This document shows, piece by piece, positions 39,349 to 47,861 of a stretch of DNA of 64,000 nucleotides; position 1 is the first letter of the stretch; each line of letters begins with the position of its first letter. The stretch lies in NCBI RefSeq assembly GCF_032116555.1, contig NZ_CP134949.1, positions 1,116,001 through 1,180,000 on the forward strand, given 5' to 3'. This DNA is from Halobaculum sp. XH14. GTDB lineage: Archaea > Halobacteriota > Halobacteria > Halobacteriales > Haloferacaceae. Under the pieces are notes generated by a model. That model made no database searches. It saw only the letters and a list, made by a program, of their open reading frames with translations, and was not told the DNA's origin. The position numbers were made by a program, and so were the translations under genes.

Positions 39349-39663
39349 CTACCCCTGCCCGCCGCCCGCTCGTCCGTCCTCCGCGGCCGAACCCCCCTCC
39401 GCGACCCGGTCGTCGTCGGATCCGTCGTCCGCCCCGTCCTCGTCCGCGAGCTCGGCTTCCAGCGACTCCATCGTCCGCCGGCCGCCGACCCACAGCAGCG
39501 GGAACGCCACCGCCATGAGCACGAGCAGCGCGAACGAGTACGCCGTCGACCCGACGAACGGGAGCCCCGGCGCGACCGAGGGGAGCACCGCGAGCGCGAA
39601 CAGCGCGAGGAGGGTGGAGACGGCGGCCGCGAGGTAGACGAGGCCCTTCGTCCGGTCGTCCAT
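39349..39663 (-). CDS. Small two-span membrane protein with acidic tail
   Basis: A 104-aa protein. Two spans: GLVYLAAAVSTLLALFALAV (about 7-26) and FALLVLMAVAFPLLWVGGRR (about 44-63), then a strongly acidic, Gly-rich tail. No domain is recognised. The ATG at MDDRTKGLVYL is followed closely by the first span and fits; upstream in-frame sequence is antisense to the next gene. Confidence 0.72.
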   Translation of the reverse strand: MDDRTKGLVYLAAAVSTLLALFALAVLPSVAPGLPFVGSTAYSFALLVLMAVAFPLLWVGGRRTMESLEAELADEDGADDGSDDDRVAEGGSAAEDGRAGGGQG

Positions 39664-39747
39664 GGCGACACCTTCGCCGGGGCCGGGAAAAAGCCGGCGG
39701 GGTGGGATTTCCCCGCCCGTCTTGCGGCCGGCACGCACCGCGGCGGT

Positions 39748-39759
39748 GAGATTATTGCC
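39748..39759 (+). promoter_or_regulatory. TATA-like box for the FAD oxidoreductase gene
   Basis: GAGATTATTGCC, 22-33 bp upstream of the ATG at 39781. Confidence 0.5.
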
Positions 39760-39780
39760 CGACGGGGTCACGTGCGAGCC

Positions 39781-41208
39781 ATGTCCGACCCCTTCGTCGT
39801 CGTCGGCGGGGACGCGGCGGGACTGAGCGCCGCGAGCAAGTGCGCCCGCGAGTCCGACCGCGACGTCGTCGTGTTCGAGCGCGGCCGCTGGGTGTCCTAC
39901 GCGCACTGCGGGACGCCCTACTACGTCAAGGCCGAGGTGGACGACCTCCTCTCGCTGACCTCGCTCTCGCCCGATGAGATCGACGAGCGCGGCATCGACC
40001 TCCGGCGGGACCACGAGGTGACCGGCATCGACGTCGACGCGGGAACCGTGACGGTTCGGTCCCGGAGCAGGGAGTTCGAACAGCCGTACGGCGACCTCCT
40101 GATCGCGACGGGCGCGACCGCGGACGCGCCGTTCGAGGGGACCGATCTCGAGGGGGCGTTCACGCTCCACCACATGGACTCCGCGGCCGCCATGCGCGCG
40201 TTCCTCGAGGAGCCCGGAACCGTCGACCCCGCCTCGGTCGGCGACGGGTTCGCCGACGAGGCGCTCGTCGCCCGCCACGCCGAGCGCGACCCGCCCGAGC
40301 GCGCGGTCATCGTCGGCGGCGGCTACGTCGGCGTCGAACTCGCGGAGGCGTTCTCGGCCTGGGACCTCGACGTCCACCTCTTCCAGCGCGGCGAGCGGCT
40401 CCTGAAGCCGTTCGGCGATGCGGTCGGCGAGACGGTCGCCGACGAACTCCGGGAGCGCGGCGTCACGCTCCATCTCGACACGCCGGTCGAGCGGCTCCGC
40501 GGGACCGACGACGGTGAACTGGCGGCCGTCGTCTGCGGGAACGAGGAGCTGGAGACGCCCCTCGCGGCCGTCGGCGTCGGCGTCCGGCCGGCCTCCGACC
40601 TCGCGGCCGAGGCGGGCATCGACCTCGGCGCGTCCGGGGCGGTCGCCGTCGACGAGTACGGCGAGACCGCCGCAGAGAGCGTGTACGCCGCGGGCGACTG
40701 CGCCGAGGACGCACACGCCGTCACCGGCGATCAGGCCTGGGTGCCGCTCGGGCTCACGGCGAACCGTGCGGGCAGGGCCGTCGGCGCGACCGTGGCCGGC
40801 GACCCGACGCCGGTCGGGACCGTCGCGGGCACGGCGGTCGTGAAGGCGTTCGAGCAGGAGTGCGGTCGGGCCGGCATCCTCGACCACGATGACGCCCGCG
40901 AGACGGGCTTCGAGCCGGTGAGCGAGACGATCACCGCCGGCTCCCGGTCGGGCTACTACCCCGGCAACGCGGACACGACGGTGACGCTGTGTGCCGACCG
41001 GGGGTCGGGGAGACTCCTCGGCGGGAGCGTCGTCGGCACCGACCGCGCGGCCGTTCGCATCGACACCGTCTCGACCGCGCTGGAGGCGGGGATGACCGTC
41101 GGGGAGGTCGAACGGCTGGACCTCGCGTACGCGCCGCCGTTCTCGCCGGTCTGGGACCCCGTGCTCGTCGCCGCGAAGGTGCTGAACGGGACGCTGGACG
41201 AGGAATGA
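39781..41208 (+). CDS. CoA-disulfide reductase/NADH oxidase-like FAD oxidoreductase
   Basis: A 475-aa pyridine nucleotide-disulfide oxidoreductase. FAD loop FVVVGGDAAGLSAASKCARE, redox-active Cys C43 in VSYAHCGTPYYVKAE (the CoA-disulfide reductase pattern), NAD loop AVIVGGGYVGVELAEAF, and FAD-closing VYAAGDCAEDAHAV. The C-terminal dimerisation domain carries GTAVVKAFEQECGRAG and YYPGNADTTVTL. Likely reduces CoA disulfide or acts as NADH oxidase; haloarchaea use gamma-glutamylcysteine as the main thiol, so the true substrate is uncertain. Confidence 0.88.
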   Translation: MSDPFVVVGGDAAGLSAASKCARESDRDVVVFERGRWVSYAHCGTPYYVKAEVDDLLSLTSLSPDEIDERGIDLRRDHEVTGIDVDAGTVTVRSRSREFEQPYGDLLIATGATADAPFEGTDLEGAFTLHHMDSAAAMRAFLEEPGTVDPASVGDGFADEALVARHAERDPPERAVIVGGGYVGVELAEAFSAWDLDVHLFQRGERLLKPFGDAVGETVADELRERGVTLHLDTPVERLRGTDDGELAAVVCGNEELETPLAAVGVGVRPASDLAAEAGIDLGASGAVAVDEYGETAAESVYAAGDCAEDAHAVTGDQAWVPLGLTANRAGRAVGATVAGDPTPVGTVAGTAVVKAFEQECGRAGILDHDDARETGFEPVSETITAGSRSGYYPGNADTTVTLCADRGSGRLLGGSVVGTDRAAVRIDTVSTALEAGMTVGEVERLDLAYAPPFSPVWDPVLVAAKVLNGTLDEE

Positions 41209-41322
41209 CGGTCGAGCCGGCCTGCCGCGGACCGACGAGCGGGCGTGCCGCCGCGTCCGCAAGTGGGCCCGACGACGGCCGGGACCGGTAGCGACAAAGG
41301 TCCACGCGGTCACCGGTCGGAT

Positions 41323-43077
41323 ATGCGACTGGAGGACTACTGGGGTGTCGGACCCAAGACCGCCGAGACGCTCCGGGCGGCCCTCGGCGAGGAGCGCGCC
41401 ATCGCCGCCATCGACGCGGCAGACGTCGCGGCGCTGGCCGACGCCGGGGTGTCGCGCGGGCGGGCGACGCGGGTGCTTCGTCGGGCGAACGGCGAAGCCG
41501 GCATGGACCTGTTCGGCACGGCCGACGCCCGGAAGGTGTACGACGGCCTGCTCTCGCTGGCCGCTGAGTTCGCGGTCACCGAGCACGCCGCCGACCGGGT
41601 CCGCGTGCTCACGCCGCTCACGGACCCCGAGGAGCGACGCGAGCGGCTGACCGACGTGCTGGAGGCGCGCGACACCTGGACCGCGCTTGACGACGAGGAA
41701 CGGGCGGCCGTGCTCGACGCCTTCCGCGAGTTCGACGAGGCGGGCGGCACCGACCCGGCCGCCGTGGAGGCGACGCTGGCGCTCCGCGAGGCCGGGCTGC
41801 GGGGCGGCACGTTCGCCGCGCTGGAGGGCATCGACGACGGGGAACTCCGCGAGGCCGGCCGGGCGCTCGCGGCGTTCGGCGGCGACCGCGGCGACGGCGA
41901 GGGGGACGCGCGCGTCGCGGACGGCGCCGACGAGAAACTTGACCGCCTCCGCGAGCAGCGCGACGCGGCACGGGACCTGGAGAACTCCGCGTTCGACGTG
42001 ATCGACACGGTCAGGGAGCGGGGGGTGCGCGACGCGGACGCGTTCCGGTCGGCCGTCGTCGAACACTTCGCCTCGGAGACGGACCTGACGCGGGGCCGGG
42101 TCGAGTCCGCCGCGCCGGAGGGCGCGGTCGACTCGGCAGACTACGTGAGCGGGACGCTGCGCGGGCTGGTGTCCGACCTCGAGGACGACGTGGCGGCCCG
42201 GGCGGACGAGGTCCGCTCCGAACTCGAAGCGGCCGTCGAGGAGGCCGGCGAGGACGTCGACGCCGCGGTCCGGGCCGTGAGCGACATCGCGTTCCTGCTC
42301 TCGCTGGCACGCTTCGCGGAGGAACACGACATGGCGGAACCGGAACTCGGCGGCGACGGCGTCGCGGTGGCGAACGCCCGGAACCTCCTCCTCGACGGCG
42401 ACGTCCAGCCGGTGACCTACGCCGTCGGCGACCACGACCTCGACATCGACGCGCCGAGCGGCGACCGCGTGACGGTGCTCACCGGCGCGAACTCGGGCGG
42501 GAAGACGACGCTGCTGGAGACGCTCTGTCAGGTGACCGTGCTCGCCTCGATGGGGCTGCCCGTGCCGGCCGAGGCGGCCGAGATCGGCTCGTTCGACACG
42601 GTCGTGTTCCACCGTCGGCACGCGTCGTTCAACGCGGGCGTGCTGGAGGCGACGCTGAAGTCCATCGTCCCGCCGCTCTCGGACGAGGGGCGGACGCTGA
42701 TGCTCGTCGACGAGTTCGAGGCGATCACCGAGCCGGGTCGGGCGGCCGACCTGCTGAACGGGCTGGTGGAACTGACGGTCGACCACGACGCGCTCGGCGC
42801 GTACGTCACCCACCTCGCGGAGGACCTGAGCCCGCTGCCCGACGTCGCCCGCGTCGACGGCATCTTCGCCGAGGGGCTGACGAGCGACCTGCAGCTGCGG
42901 GTCGACTACCAGCCGCGCTTCGGTACCGTCGGCCGGTCGACGCCGGAGTTCATCGTCTCGCGGCTGGTGGCGAACGCGACGGACCGGTCGGAGAAGGCCG
43001 GCTTCCAGAAGCTGGCCTCGGCCGTCGGCGAGGAGGCCGTCCAGCGGACGCTCTCGGACGCCGCCTGGGGCGGGTGA
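41323..43077 (+). CDS. MutS2-like ATPase with N-terminal HhH region
   Basis: A 584-aa MutS-family ATPase of the archaeal MutS2-like group. An N-terminal helix-hairpin-helix (WGVGPKTAETLRAAL, LADAGVSRGRATRVLRRA) is followed by a long helical core with coiled coils. The ATPase has Walker A GANSGGKTT at residues 388-396, LVDEFEAITEPGRAADLL (Walker B) and the trailing HLAEDL. No C-terminal Smr nuclease domain is present; the protein ends LSDAAWGG. A role in recombination control or ribosome rescue is possible, as for bacterial MutS2, but unproven. Confidence 0.87.
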   Translation: MRLEDYWGVGPKTAETLRAALGEERAIAAIDAADVAALADAGVSRGRATRVLRRANGEAGMDLFGTADARKVYDGLLSLAAEFAVTEHAADRVRVLTPLTDPEERRERLTDVLEARDTWTALDDEERAAVLDAFREFDEAGGTDPAAVEATLALREAGLRGGTFAALEGIDDGELREAGRALAAFGGDRGDGEGDARVADGADEKLDRLREQRDAARDLENSAFDVIDTVRERGVRDADAFRSAVVEHFASETDLTRGRVESAAPEGAVDSADYVSGTLRGLVSDLEDDVAARADEVRSELEAAVEEAGEDVDAAVRAVSDIAFLLSLARFAEEHDMAEPELGGDGVAVANARNLLLDGDVQPVTYAVGDHDLDIDAPSGDRVTVLTGANSGGKTTLLETLCQVTVLASMGLPVPAEAAEIGSFDTVVFHRRHASFNAGVLEATLKSIVPPLSDEGRTLMLVDEFEAITEPGRAADLLNGLVELTVDHDALGAYVTHLAEDLSPLPDVARVDGIFAEGLTSDLQLRVDYQPRFGTVGRSTPEFIVSRLVANATDRSEKAGFQKLASAVGEEAVQRTLSDAAWGG

Positions 43078-43123
43078 GCCGAACTCGGATCCGTCCGGGA
43101 GCGGGTCCCGTCCCGTGTCAGAA

Positions 43124-43135
43124 CCCATTTATCCG
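43124..43135 (+). promoter_or_regulatory. TATA-like box for the EamA-like gene
   Basis: CCCATTTATCCG, 22-33 bp upstream of the ATG at 43157. Confidence 0.55.
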
Positions 43136-43156
43136 CGTCCCCCGACGTTCGCGCAC

Positions 43157-43582
43157 ATGAGCTATCTCCCGTGGGCCGTTCTCGCGCTCCTGTCCTACTC
43201 GATGGTCGCGCCGCTGATGCGGGTCGCCACCAGCGGCGCGAACCCGGTCCCGAGCAACGTCGCCGCGCTCGTCGCCAACACCGTCCTCGTGGTCGCCACG
43301 CTGGGCGTCATCGCCGTAAGCGGCGAGGGCGTCGTGGCGCACCTGGACGACCCGAAGATCCGGTACGTGCTCGCGGCGGGCGCGTGTCTCGCGGTCGGCA
43401 TCCTCGCCTACTACCGCTCGCTCTCGATGGGCCCCGTCTCCATCGTCGCGCCGGTGTTCGCCATGTTCTTCGTCACCTCCTCGGTCGTCGGAGTGCTCGC
43501 CCTGGAGGAGCCGGTCACCGCGCGGAAGGTCGCCGGCGTCGGCTTCGCGATCGTCGCGGTCGTGCTCGTCGCGGGCGAGTAA
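43157..43582 (+). CDS. Half-size EamA/DMT-type membrane protein
   Basis: A 141-aa protein with five predicted spans: LPWAVLALLSYSMVAPLMRV, VAALVANTVLVVATLGVIAV, YVLAAGACLAVGILAYY, IVAPVFAMFFVTSSVVGVLA and VAGVGFAIVAVVLVAGE. The closing pattern LEEPVTARKVAGVGFAIVAV is that of one EamA repeat, so it is a single-repeat member that would have to dimerise. The ATG follows the TATA-like box. Substrate unknown. Confidence 0.82.
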   Translation: MSYLPWAVLALLSYSMVAPLMRVATSGANPVPSNVAALVANTVLVVATLGVIAVSGEGVVAHLDDPKIRYVLAAGACLAVGILAYYRSLSMGPVSIVAPVFAMFFVTSSVVGVLALEEPVTARKVAGVGFAIVAVVLVAGE

Positions 43583-43657
43583 CTGCGGGCTCCGGTGCTC
43601 GCGGTCACGCCCCTCCGCGGCGAAACTGCTTTTTCGCGTCGCCACCGGGGGTAGCGT

Positions 43658-44260
43658 ATGGTACTGACCGAATCCGACTCAGAACTCGCCCGCGGCGACG
43701 CGGCGCCGGCGTTCGACCTGCCGGGCGTCGACGGCCGAACGCACTCGCTCGAGGAGTTCTCGGGCGAGGACGCCCTGCTCGTCGTGTTCACCTGCAACCA
43801 CTGTCCGTACGCGCAGGCGAAGTTCGACCTGCTGAACGACGTCGCCGCCGAGTACGACGACTGCGCGGTCGTCGGCATCAACCCGAACGACGCCGAGGCG
43901 TACCCGGAGGACTCCTTCGAGGCGATGGCGGAGTTCGTCGAGGACGGCCGGGTCGCCTACGACGTCTACCTCCGCGACGAGACGCAGGAAGTCGCCCGCG
44001 CGTACGGCGCGGTCTGCACGCCCGACCCGTTCCTGTTTCGGCGCGAGGCGGACGGCGACTCGGACGGAGGCGACTCCGCCGCCGGAGCCGACGGCCGGTT
44101 CGAACTCGCCTACCACGGCCGCCTCGACGACGCGCTCAACCCCGACGACGAGCCCGAGCACGTGTACATCCGCGACGCCATCGACGCCGTCCTCGCGGGG
44201 GAGCCGGTCCCCCACGACGACCTCCCCAGCCAGGGTTGTTCGATCAAGTGGCTGGAGTGA
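43658..44260 (+). CDS. Thioredoxin-fold redox protein (AhpC/TSA-like)
   Basis: A 200-aa cytoplasmic thioredoxin-superfamily protein. The core motif VVFTCNHCPYAQAKFDLL has a CxxC at C46/C49, typical of a redoxin subfamily distinct from thioredoxin. Other blocks: GDAAPAFDLPGVDGRTHSL, AVVGINPNDAEAYPEDSFEA, VYLRDETQEVARAYGAVCTP and the tail LPSQGCSIKWLE. An acidic Gly/Asp insert sits at about residues 131-146. Its reductant and target are unknown. Confidence 0.88.
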   Translation: MVLTESDSELARGDAAPAFDLPGVDGRTHSLEEFSGEDALLVVFTCNHCPYAQAKFDLLNDVAAEYDDCAVVGINPNDAEAYPEDSFEAMAEFVEDGRVAYDVYLRDETQEVARAYGAVCTPDPFLFRREADGDSDGGDSAAGADGRFELAYHGRLDDALNPDDEPEHVYIRDAIDAVLAGEPVPHDDLPSQGCSIKWLE

Positions 44261-44327
44261 CGTCGCCGCGGCGACCAGCAGGCGGACAACCGTCCCTTCT
44301 TTCACCCCGCCCCGCACAGCACCGCCG

Positions 44328-44771
44328 ATGGGAGACGACTCGACCGGAGCAGACTCGACCGACTACGACCACGCGGACCCCGACCACGCGGGCGGGCTCC
44401 ACCACGTCGAACTGTACGCCTCGGACCTCGACGCGTCGCTCCCGTTCTGGGACTGGCTGCTCGGCGAACTCGGCTACGAACCCAAGAAGGACTGGGAGAG
44501 CGGGCGCTCCTGGATCAACGGGCCGACGTACGTCGTCCTCGTGCGGGCCGGCGAGACGGACCACCCGTTCGACCGGCGGGCCGCGGGGTTGAACCACCTC
44601 GCGTTCCACGCAGGGTCGCGCGCGCAGGTGGACGACCTCACCGACGGCGTCCGGGAGCGCGACGACGCGAGCGTGCTGTACGAGGACCGGCACCCCTACG
44701 CGGGCGGCTACTACGCGCTCTACTGTGAGGACCCGGAGGGCGTGAAAGTCGAGATCGTCGGCCCGGAATGA
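44328..44771 (+). CDS. VOC-family protein (glyoxalase/bleomycin resistance fold)
   Basis: A 147-aa protein of the vicinal oxygen chelate fold. Metal-like positions are GGLHHVELYASDLDASLPFW (His) and LNHLAFHAGSRAQVDDL (His), with GYYALYCEDPEGVKVEIVGP (Glu) at the end; these fit a dioxygenase or lyase-type site. The first 25 residues are acidic and poorly conserved. Substrate unknown. It converges with the COG1325-like gene. Confidence 0.86.
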   Translation: MGDDSTGADSTDYDHADPDHAGGLHHVELYASDLDASLPFWDWLLGELGYEPKKDWESGRSWINGPTYVVLVRAGETDHPFDRRAAGLNHLAFHAGSRAQVDDLTDGVRERDDASVLYEDRHPYAGGYYALYCEDPEGVKVEIVGPE

Positions 44772-44773
44772 GT

Positions 44774-45235
44774 TCAGGCGTCGGCCGCGTCCGACCCCGC
44801 GGACTCGGCCGCGAGCGTCGAGAGCGCCTCCCGCGCGTTCTCGACCGCCTTCTCGCGCTTGGCCGGATACGCCTCGACTTTCGCGCGGAGCGTCAGCCCC
44901 GGCCCGAGGCGGACGTCGCCGCCGAAGGCCGCCTGCTTGTCCAGCCTGAGGAACAGCGAGTTGTTGTCGTCGACGCGCTCGTCGAGTTCGTCGATGACCC
45001 GGTCGACGTCCGGGAGTTCCGAGAGCACCGAGAGGACGTGGCGCACGTCGTCCGCGTTCTCGACGCGCGCGGAGCGGACGACGATGCGGTCGCCGTGGTG
45101 GCCCTCGTTCACGACGCGATCCACCTCGAACTCGTCGGGGAGGAACGTCCGGAGCGCCTGCTCGACGCGCTTCTCGTCCTCCGTCGCGTAACAGAACGTC
45201 CGGAGGTCGACGTAGTGGAAGGGGACGCTCGCCAT
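44774..45235 (-). CDS. RNA-binding protein of the COG1325 (exosome-associated) type
   Basis: A 153-aa protein. Conserved blocks: PFHYVDLRTFCYATEDEKRV, LRTFLPDEFEVDRVVNEGHH, VLSELPDVDRVIDELDERVD and LFLRLDKQAAFGGDVRLGPG. These match the archaeal COG1325 family, annotated as an RNA-binding or exosome-subunit-like protein; the link to the exosome is by family only. The C terminus is acidic and Ala-rich. Confidence 0.82.
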   Translation of the reverse strand: MASVPFHYVDLRTFCYATEDEKRVEQALRTFLPDEFEVDRVVNEGHHGDRIVVRSARVENADDVRHVLSVLSELPDVDRVIDELDERVDDNNSLFLRLDKQAAFGGDVRLGPGLTLRAKVEAYPAKREKAVENAREALSTLAAESAGSDAADA

Positions 45236-45304
45236 GCTCGGGGGTCGGTTCGCGGGGGTAAAAGCGTTGGATTCTCCGACGCGGGTCGACCGGACGGCCG
45301 CGGG

Positions 45305-45733
45305 TCAGCTGAACGGCCCGTCGGTCCAGAGCAGGTGCCCGCCCAGCCCGCCGGCCAGCAGCGTCGGGAACATGAACAGCCAGGCGGTGAACGCCCGGCC
45401 GCCGGTCCCGTACACCAGGAAGAACAGCAACTGGCTCGCCGACCAGCCGGCGAGCAACTGCGGGGCCAGCGTGAGCAGAAGGTAGACGGCGAAGGACGCC
45501 GGAAGCGCGACGACGAACGCCCACACCATGCTTCGCATCTCCAGCCGGAGCGTCCCGACGAGCACGCCGACCGAAAGCAGCAGCACAGCGGGCAGCCATT
45601 CGGGCGTCGGAAGCGCGTCCGGATACACCGCCTGCTGGTAGTTGACGAACGTGAGCGCCCCGCCCGCGGTGCCGGCGAGGACGGCGAGTCCCAGCCGCTC
45701 GGGCAGGGTCGCCGGCCGTCGCAGCCGAGTCAT
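45305..45733 (-). CDS. Membrane protein of unknown function
   Basis: A 142-aa protein with about four spans: LGLAVLAGTAGGALTFV, LPAVLLLSVGVLVGTL, MVWAFVVALPASFAVYLLLT and FLVYGTGGRAFTAWLFMFPT. No family is recognised. The ATG overlaps the stop of the LEA14-like gene by four bases (ATGA), so the two are coupled. Confidence 0.75.
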   Translation of the reverse strand: MTRLRRPATLPERLGLAVLAGTAGGALTFVNYQQAVYPDALPTPEWLPAVLLLSVGVLVGTLRLEMRSMVWAFVVALPASFAVYLLLTLAPQLLAGWSASQLLFFLVYGTGGRAFTAWLFMFPTLLAGGLGGHLLWTDGPFS

Positions 45734-46203
45734 CCTCCGTCACCCCCGACCGGTGCGGTGATCTCGGTTTCCAGGAACGCGCCGTCGAGCCGGAGCGTGA
45801 GCGTGCCCCGGAGCGTCGTCCCCGCGAGCGCGTCCGCCCCCTGCCCGTGGAACGCCTCCTTGAGTTCGAGCGTGGCGGTGATCGTCCCCGTGCCGCCGGC
45901 CGGCAGGGTCGCGCCGTCGACGGTGGTGCGCCGCGGCTCGTTGACCGCCTCGCCGTCGGGCCCGAGCGCGTAGACGCCGGACGTGCTCGACCCGTCTGGC
46001 ACCACGAGCGGTCGCGGGGCCGGGTTCGAGAGCTCCAGGTCGACCGCGACCGTCGACTCGTCGACCGTTCCGACGTCGGTCACCGTCGCGGAGACGTCGT
46101 CCACCCGCTGGGCGGCGACGTGGTCGGCGAGCAGCGGGACGGCGAGTGCGACGCCGAGCGCCAGAACGACACCCAGCAGGAGGGCGGCGTGGGTCCGTCG
46201 CAT
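45730..46203 (-). CDS. LEA14-like (LEA_2) exported or anchored protein
   Basis: A 157-aa protein beginning MRRTHAALLLGVVLALGVAL, a signal peptide or N-terminal anchor. A beta domain follows: VDDVSATVTDVGTVDESTVA, then VDLELSNPAPRPLVVPDGSS and a late ITATLELKEAFHGQGADALA, resembling the LEA_2 water-stress fold. The ATG at MRRTHA is chosen because the hydrophobic segment follows immediately; the longer open frame is rich in Arg/Gly and unlikely. Coupled to the next membrane gene. Confidence 0.74.
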   Translation of the reverse strand: MRRTHAALLLGVVLALGVALAVPLLADHVAAQRVDDVSATVTDVGTVDESTVAVDLELSNPAPRPLVVPDGSSTSGVYALGPDGEAVNEPRRTTVDGATLPAGGTGTITATLELKEAFHGQGADALAGTTLRGTLTLRLDGAFLETEITAPVGGDGG

Positions 46204-46394
46204 TCGAGTCGTCAACGTCGTGTCGGTCGAATAAACGTTCCCATCCCGGGGGTGGAGCGTGACGGGCCGACCGGGCGTGGGCCGCGTCCCCGTGCCCGCC
46301 CCCGTCCCCGCCCGCCCGACGGGCGTCGCCATCGTCACGGGGCCGCCGCTGGCCCGTCCTCGTCGACCGTCGGAAAATCGGCGGGAACGGCGCG

Positions 46395-46601
46395 TTACTC
46401 CTCGTCGTCCTCGGCGTCGGCCTCGGCCGCGGAGAGCTGGTCGGCGGGGACGCCCTGCTCCTGGCCCTCCTCGAACGAGACCGTGTAGGTCGCGTCGCCG
46501 AACATCGTCTCCATGACCTGCGTGACCGTGCCGGTCTCGCCGTCGAACTCGCTGTGCTCGTCCTCGAGGACGACGGTGTCGTCCTTCTCGAACTCACTCA
46601 T
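46395..46601 (-). CDS. DUF1918-type small acidic protein
   Basis: A 68-aa protein: MSEFEKDDTVVLEDEHSEFD, GETGTVTQVMETMFGDATYT, then VSFEEGQEQGVPADQLSAAE. This is an SH3-like small beta protein, a haloarchaeal relative of DUF1918. It ends in a run of acidic residues. A TATA-like element (CACAAAAGGG at 46624-46633, reversed) lies 23-32 bp before the ATG. Function unknown. Confidence 0.78.
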   Translation of the reverse strand: MSEFEKDDTVVLEDEHSEFDGETGTVTQVMETMFGDATYTVSFEEGQEQGVPADQLSAAEADAEDDEE

Positions 46602-46688
46602 GGAGCCGAGTTCGACGCGGTCGCACAAAAGGGCGCTGAAACCGTGCCGGGGCGCACCGGCCGCACGCTCGGGGGTCCGTCGCCTCCG

Positions 46689-47765
46689 TCAGTCCGCCGC
46701 CGACGGTCGCCGGTGGAACGGCTGGCCCGCGATGGCCCGCCGCAGTTCCGGCAGCGAGTCGCGCCCGTGCTCGGACATCGCCGACACGACCGCGAACACC
46801 TCCTGGCGGCTCACCTTCACGCCGCGGCCGTCGACCGCCTTCTCGGGCGACGCGCCGAGTTCGCGGAGCGTGCCGACCGCGAGCAGGAACGGGATCGCCC
46901 ACGCGTCGAGCGTGTTGCCGTCGACGAGCGGGAGGTGTTCGAGGTACGACTCCGCGTCGTCGAGGAACGTCCGGGCGAACGCCGTCGTCCGGCCGACGAC
47001 CGCCGCGGTGCCGTCGCGGTGTTCGTGGGCCGTGAGGTCCTCCTGGGGGACGTTCTCGGAGTCGAGCCACTCCGCGGGGAGGTAGACGTTGTTCTCCTCC
47101 TCGAAGTCGTCGTGGACGTCCTTCGCGATGTTGACGAGCTGGAGCAGCAGGCCGAACTCCTCGGCCGTCTCGTGGAGGCGGCGGGCGCGCTCCTCGGCGA
47201 TGTCGCCCCTGGTGAGCAGGTTCGTGATGAGGTTGCCCACGGTGCCGGCTGCGTAGTAGCAGTACTCCTCGAGTTCGCCGCGCGTGCCGATGCGGAGGCC
47301 GCCCTCGTCGGCGTAGCGGTCGACGAACTCCGCCATCCCGCCGACGAGTTCGCGCACCGGCGGGACGATGGCGCTGCGGACGTCCGCCGGGAGTTCCTCG
47401 AACGTGGCGAACACGCGCTCGGTCTCGGCGACGACCTCCCAGTCGGCCGAGCGCCCGTCGGCCGGCGGCAGGTGCTCGTCCACCGCCGCGCGGAAGTCGG
47501 CGGCGGCGGTGTCGTCCTGGGGGTCGAGCGCCGCGTCGTAGGTTCGGAGGAGGGCGGACTGTTCGTCGGGGTCGATGCGGTCGGTGTCCTCGACGGTGTC
47601 GGCGATCCGGCAGAGGAGATAGCCGAGACAGATGTAGGAGGACATGGGCTCCTCGAGCACGTCCACGGTGAGCGCGAAAGTTCGCGAGACGCCCTGCACG
47701 GAATCGTGACACCAGCCGAGGTCGGCGTCGGGGGCGGTAGTGGTCGGGCGGTCTGCGTCGGACAT
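46689..47765 (-). CDS. Squalene synthase (farnesyl-diphosphate farnesyltransferase)
   Basis: Head-to-head condensation of farnesyl diphosphate; supplies squalene for membrane lipids and respiratory quinone-associated isoprenoids in haloarchaea. 358 aa. The first Asp-rich motif is DTVED at residues 56-60 within CLGYLLCRIADTVEDT; the second is LLQLVNIAKDVHDDFEEE near residue 210. The motif set with VNIAKDVHDD and YYAAGTVGNLITNLLT fits squalene rather than phytoene synthase, though a phytoene-type role cannot be excluded. A strong TATA-like GGATAAAAAGTG is 26-37 bp upstream. Confidence 0.88.
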   Translation of the reverse strand: MSDADRPTTTAPDADLGWCHDSVQGVSRTFALTVDVLEEPMSSYICLGYLLCRIADTVEDTDRIDPDEQSALLRTYDAALDPQDDTAAADFRAAVDEHLPPADGRSADWEVVAETERVFATFEELPADVRSAIVPPVRELVGGMAEFVDRYADEGGLRIGTRGELEEYCYYAAGTVGNLITNLLTRGDIAEERARRLHETAEEFGLLLQLVNIAKDVHDDFEEENNVYLPAEWLDSENVPQEDLTAHEHRDGTAAVVGRTTAFARTFLDDAESYLEHLPLVDGNTLDAWAIPFLLAVGTLRELGASPEKAVDGRGVKVSRQEVFAVVSAMSEHGRDSLPELRRAIAGQPFHRRPSAAD

Positions 47766-47790
47766 TCGGGTATCGGCCCTAGGGTTGGGG

Positions 47791-47802
47791 GGATAAAAAG
47801 TG
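47791..47802 (-). promoter_or_regulatory. TATA box for squalene synthase
   Basis: On the minus strand CACTTTTTATCC, 26-37 bp upstream of the ATG. Confidence 0.6.
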
Positions 47803-47830
47803 GTGTGGGGTCGCTCGCGGGTCCGGAACA

Positions 47831-47840
47831 CCATTAAGCC
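47831..47840 (+). promoter_or_regulatory. TATA-like box for second acyl-CoA dehydrogenase
   Basis: CCATTAAGCC, 22-31 bp before the ATG at 47862. Confidence 0.5.
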
Positions 47841-47861
47841 CCGAACGCGCCACCACACCGT

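Noticed and set aside
39349-43128. A 1259-codon minus-strand frame covering the FAD oxidoreductase and MutS2-like genes
   Set aside because: Only its last 104 codons, starting at 39663, look like a real protein; the rest is antisense to conserved plus-strand genes.
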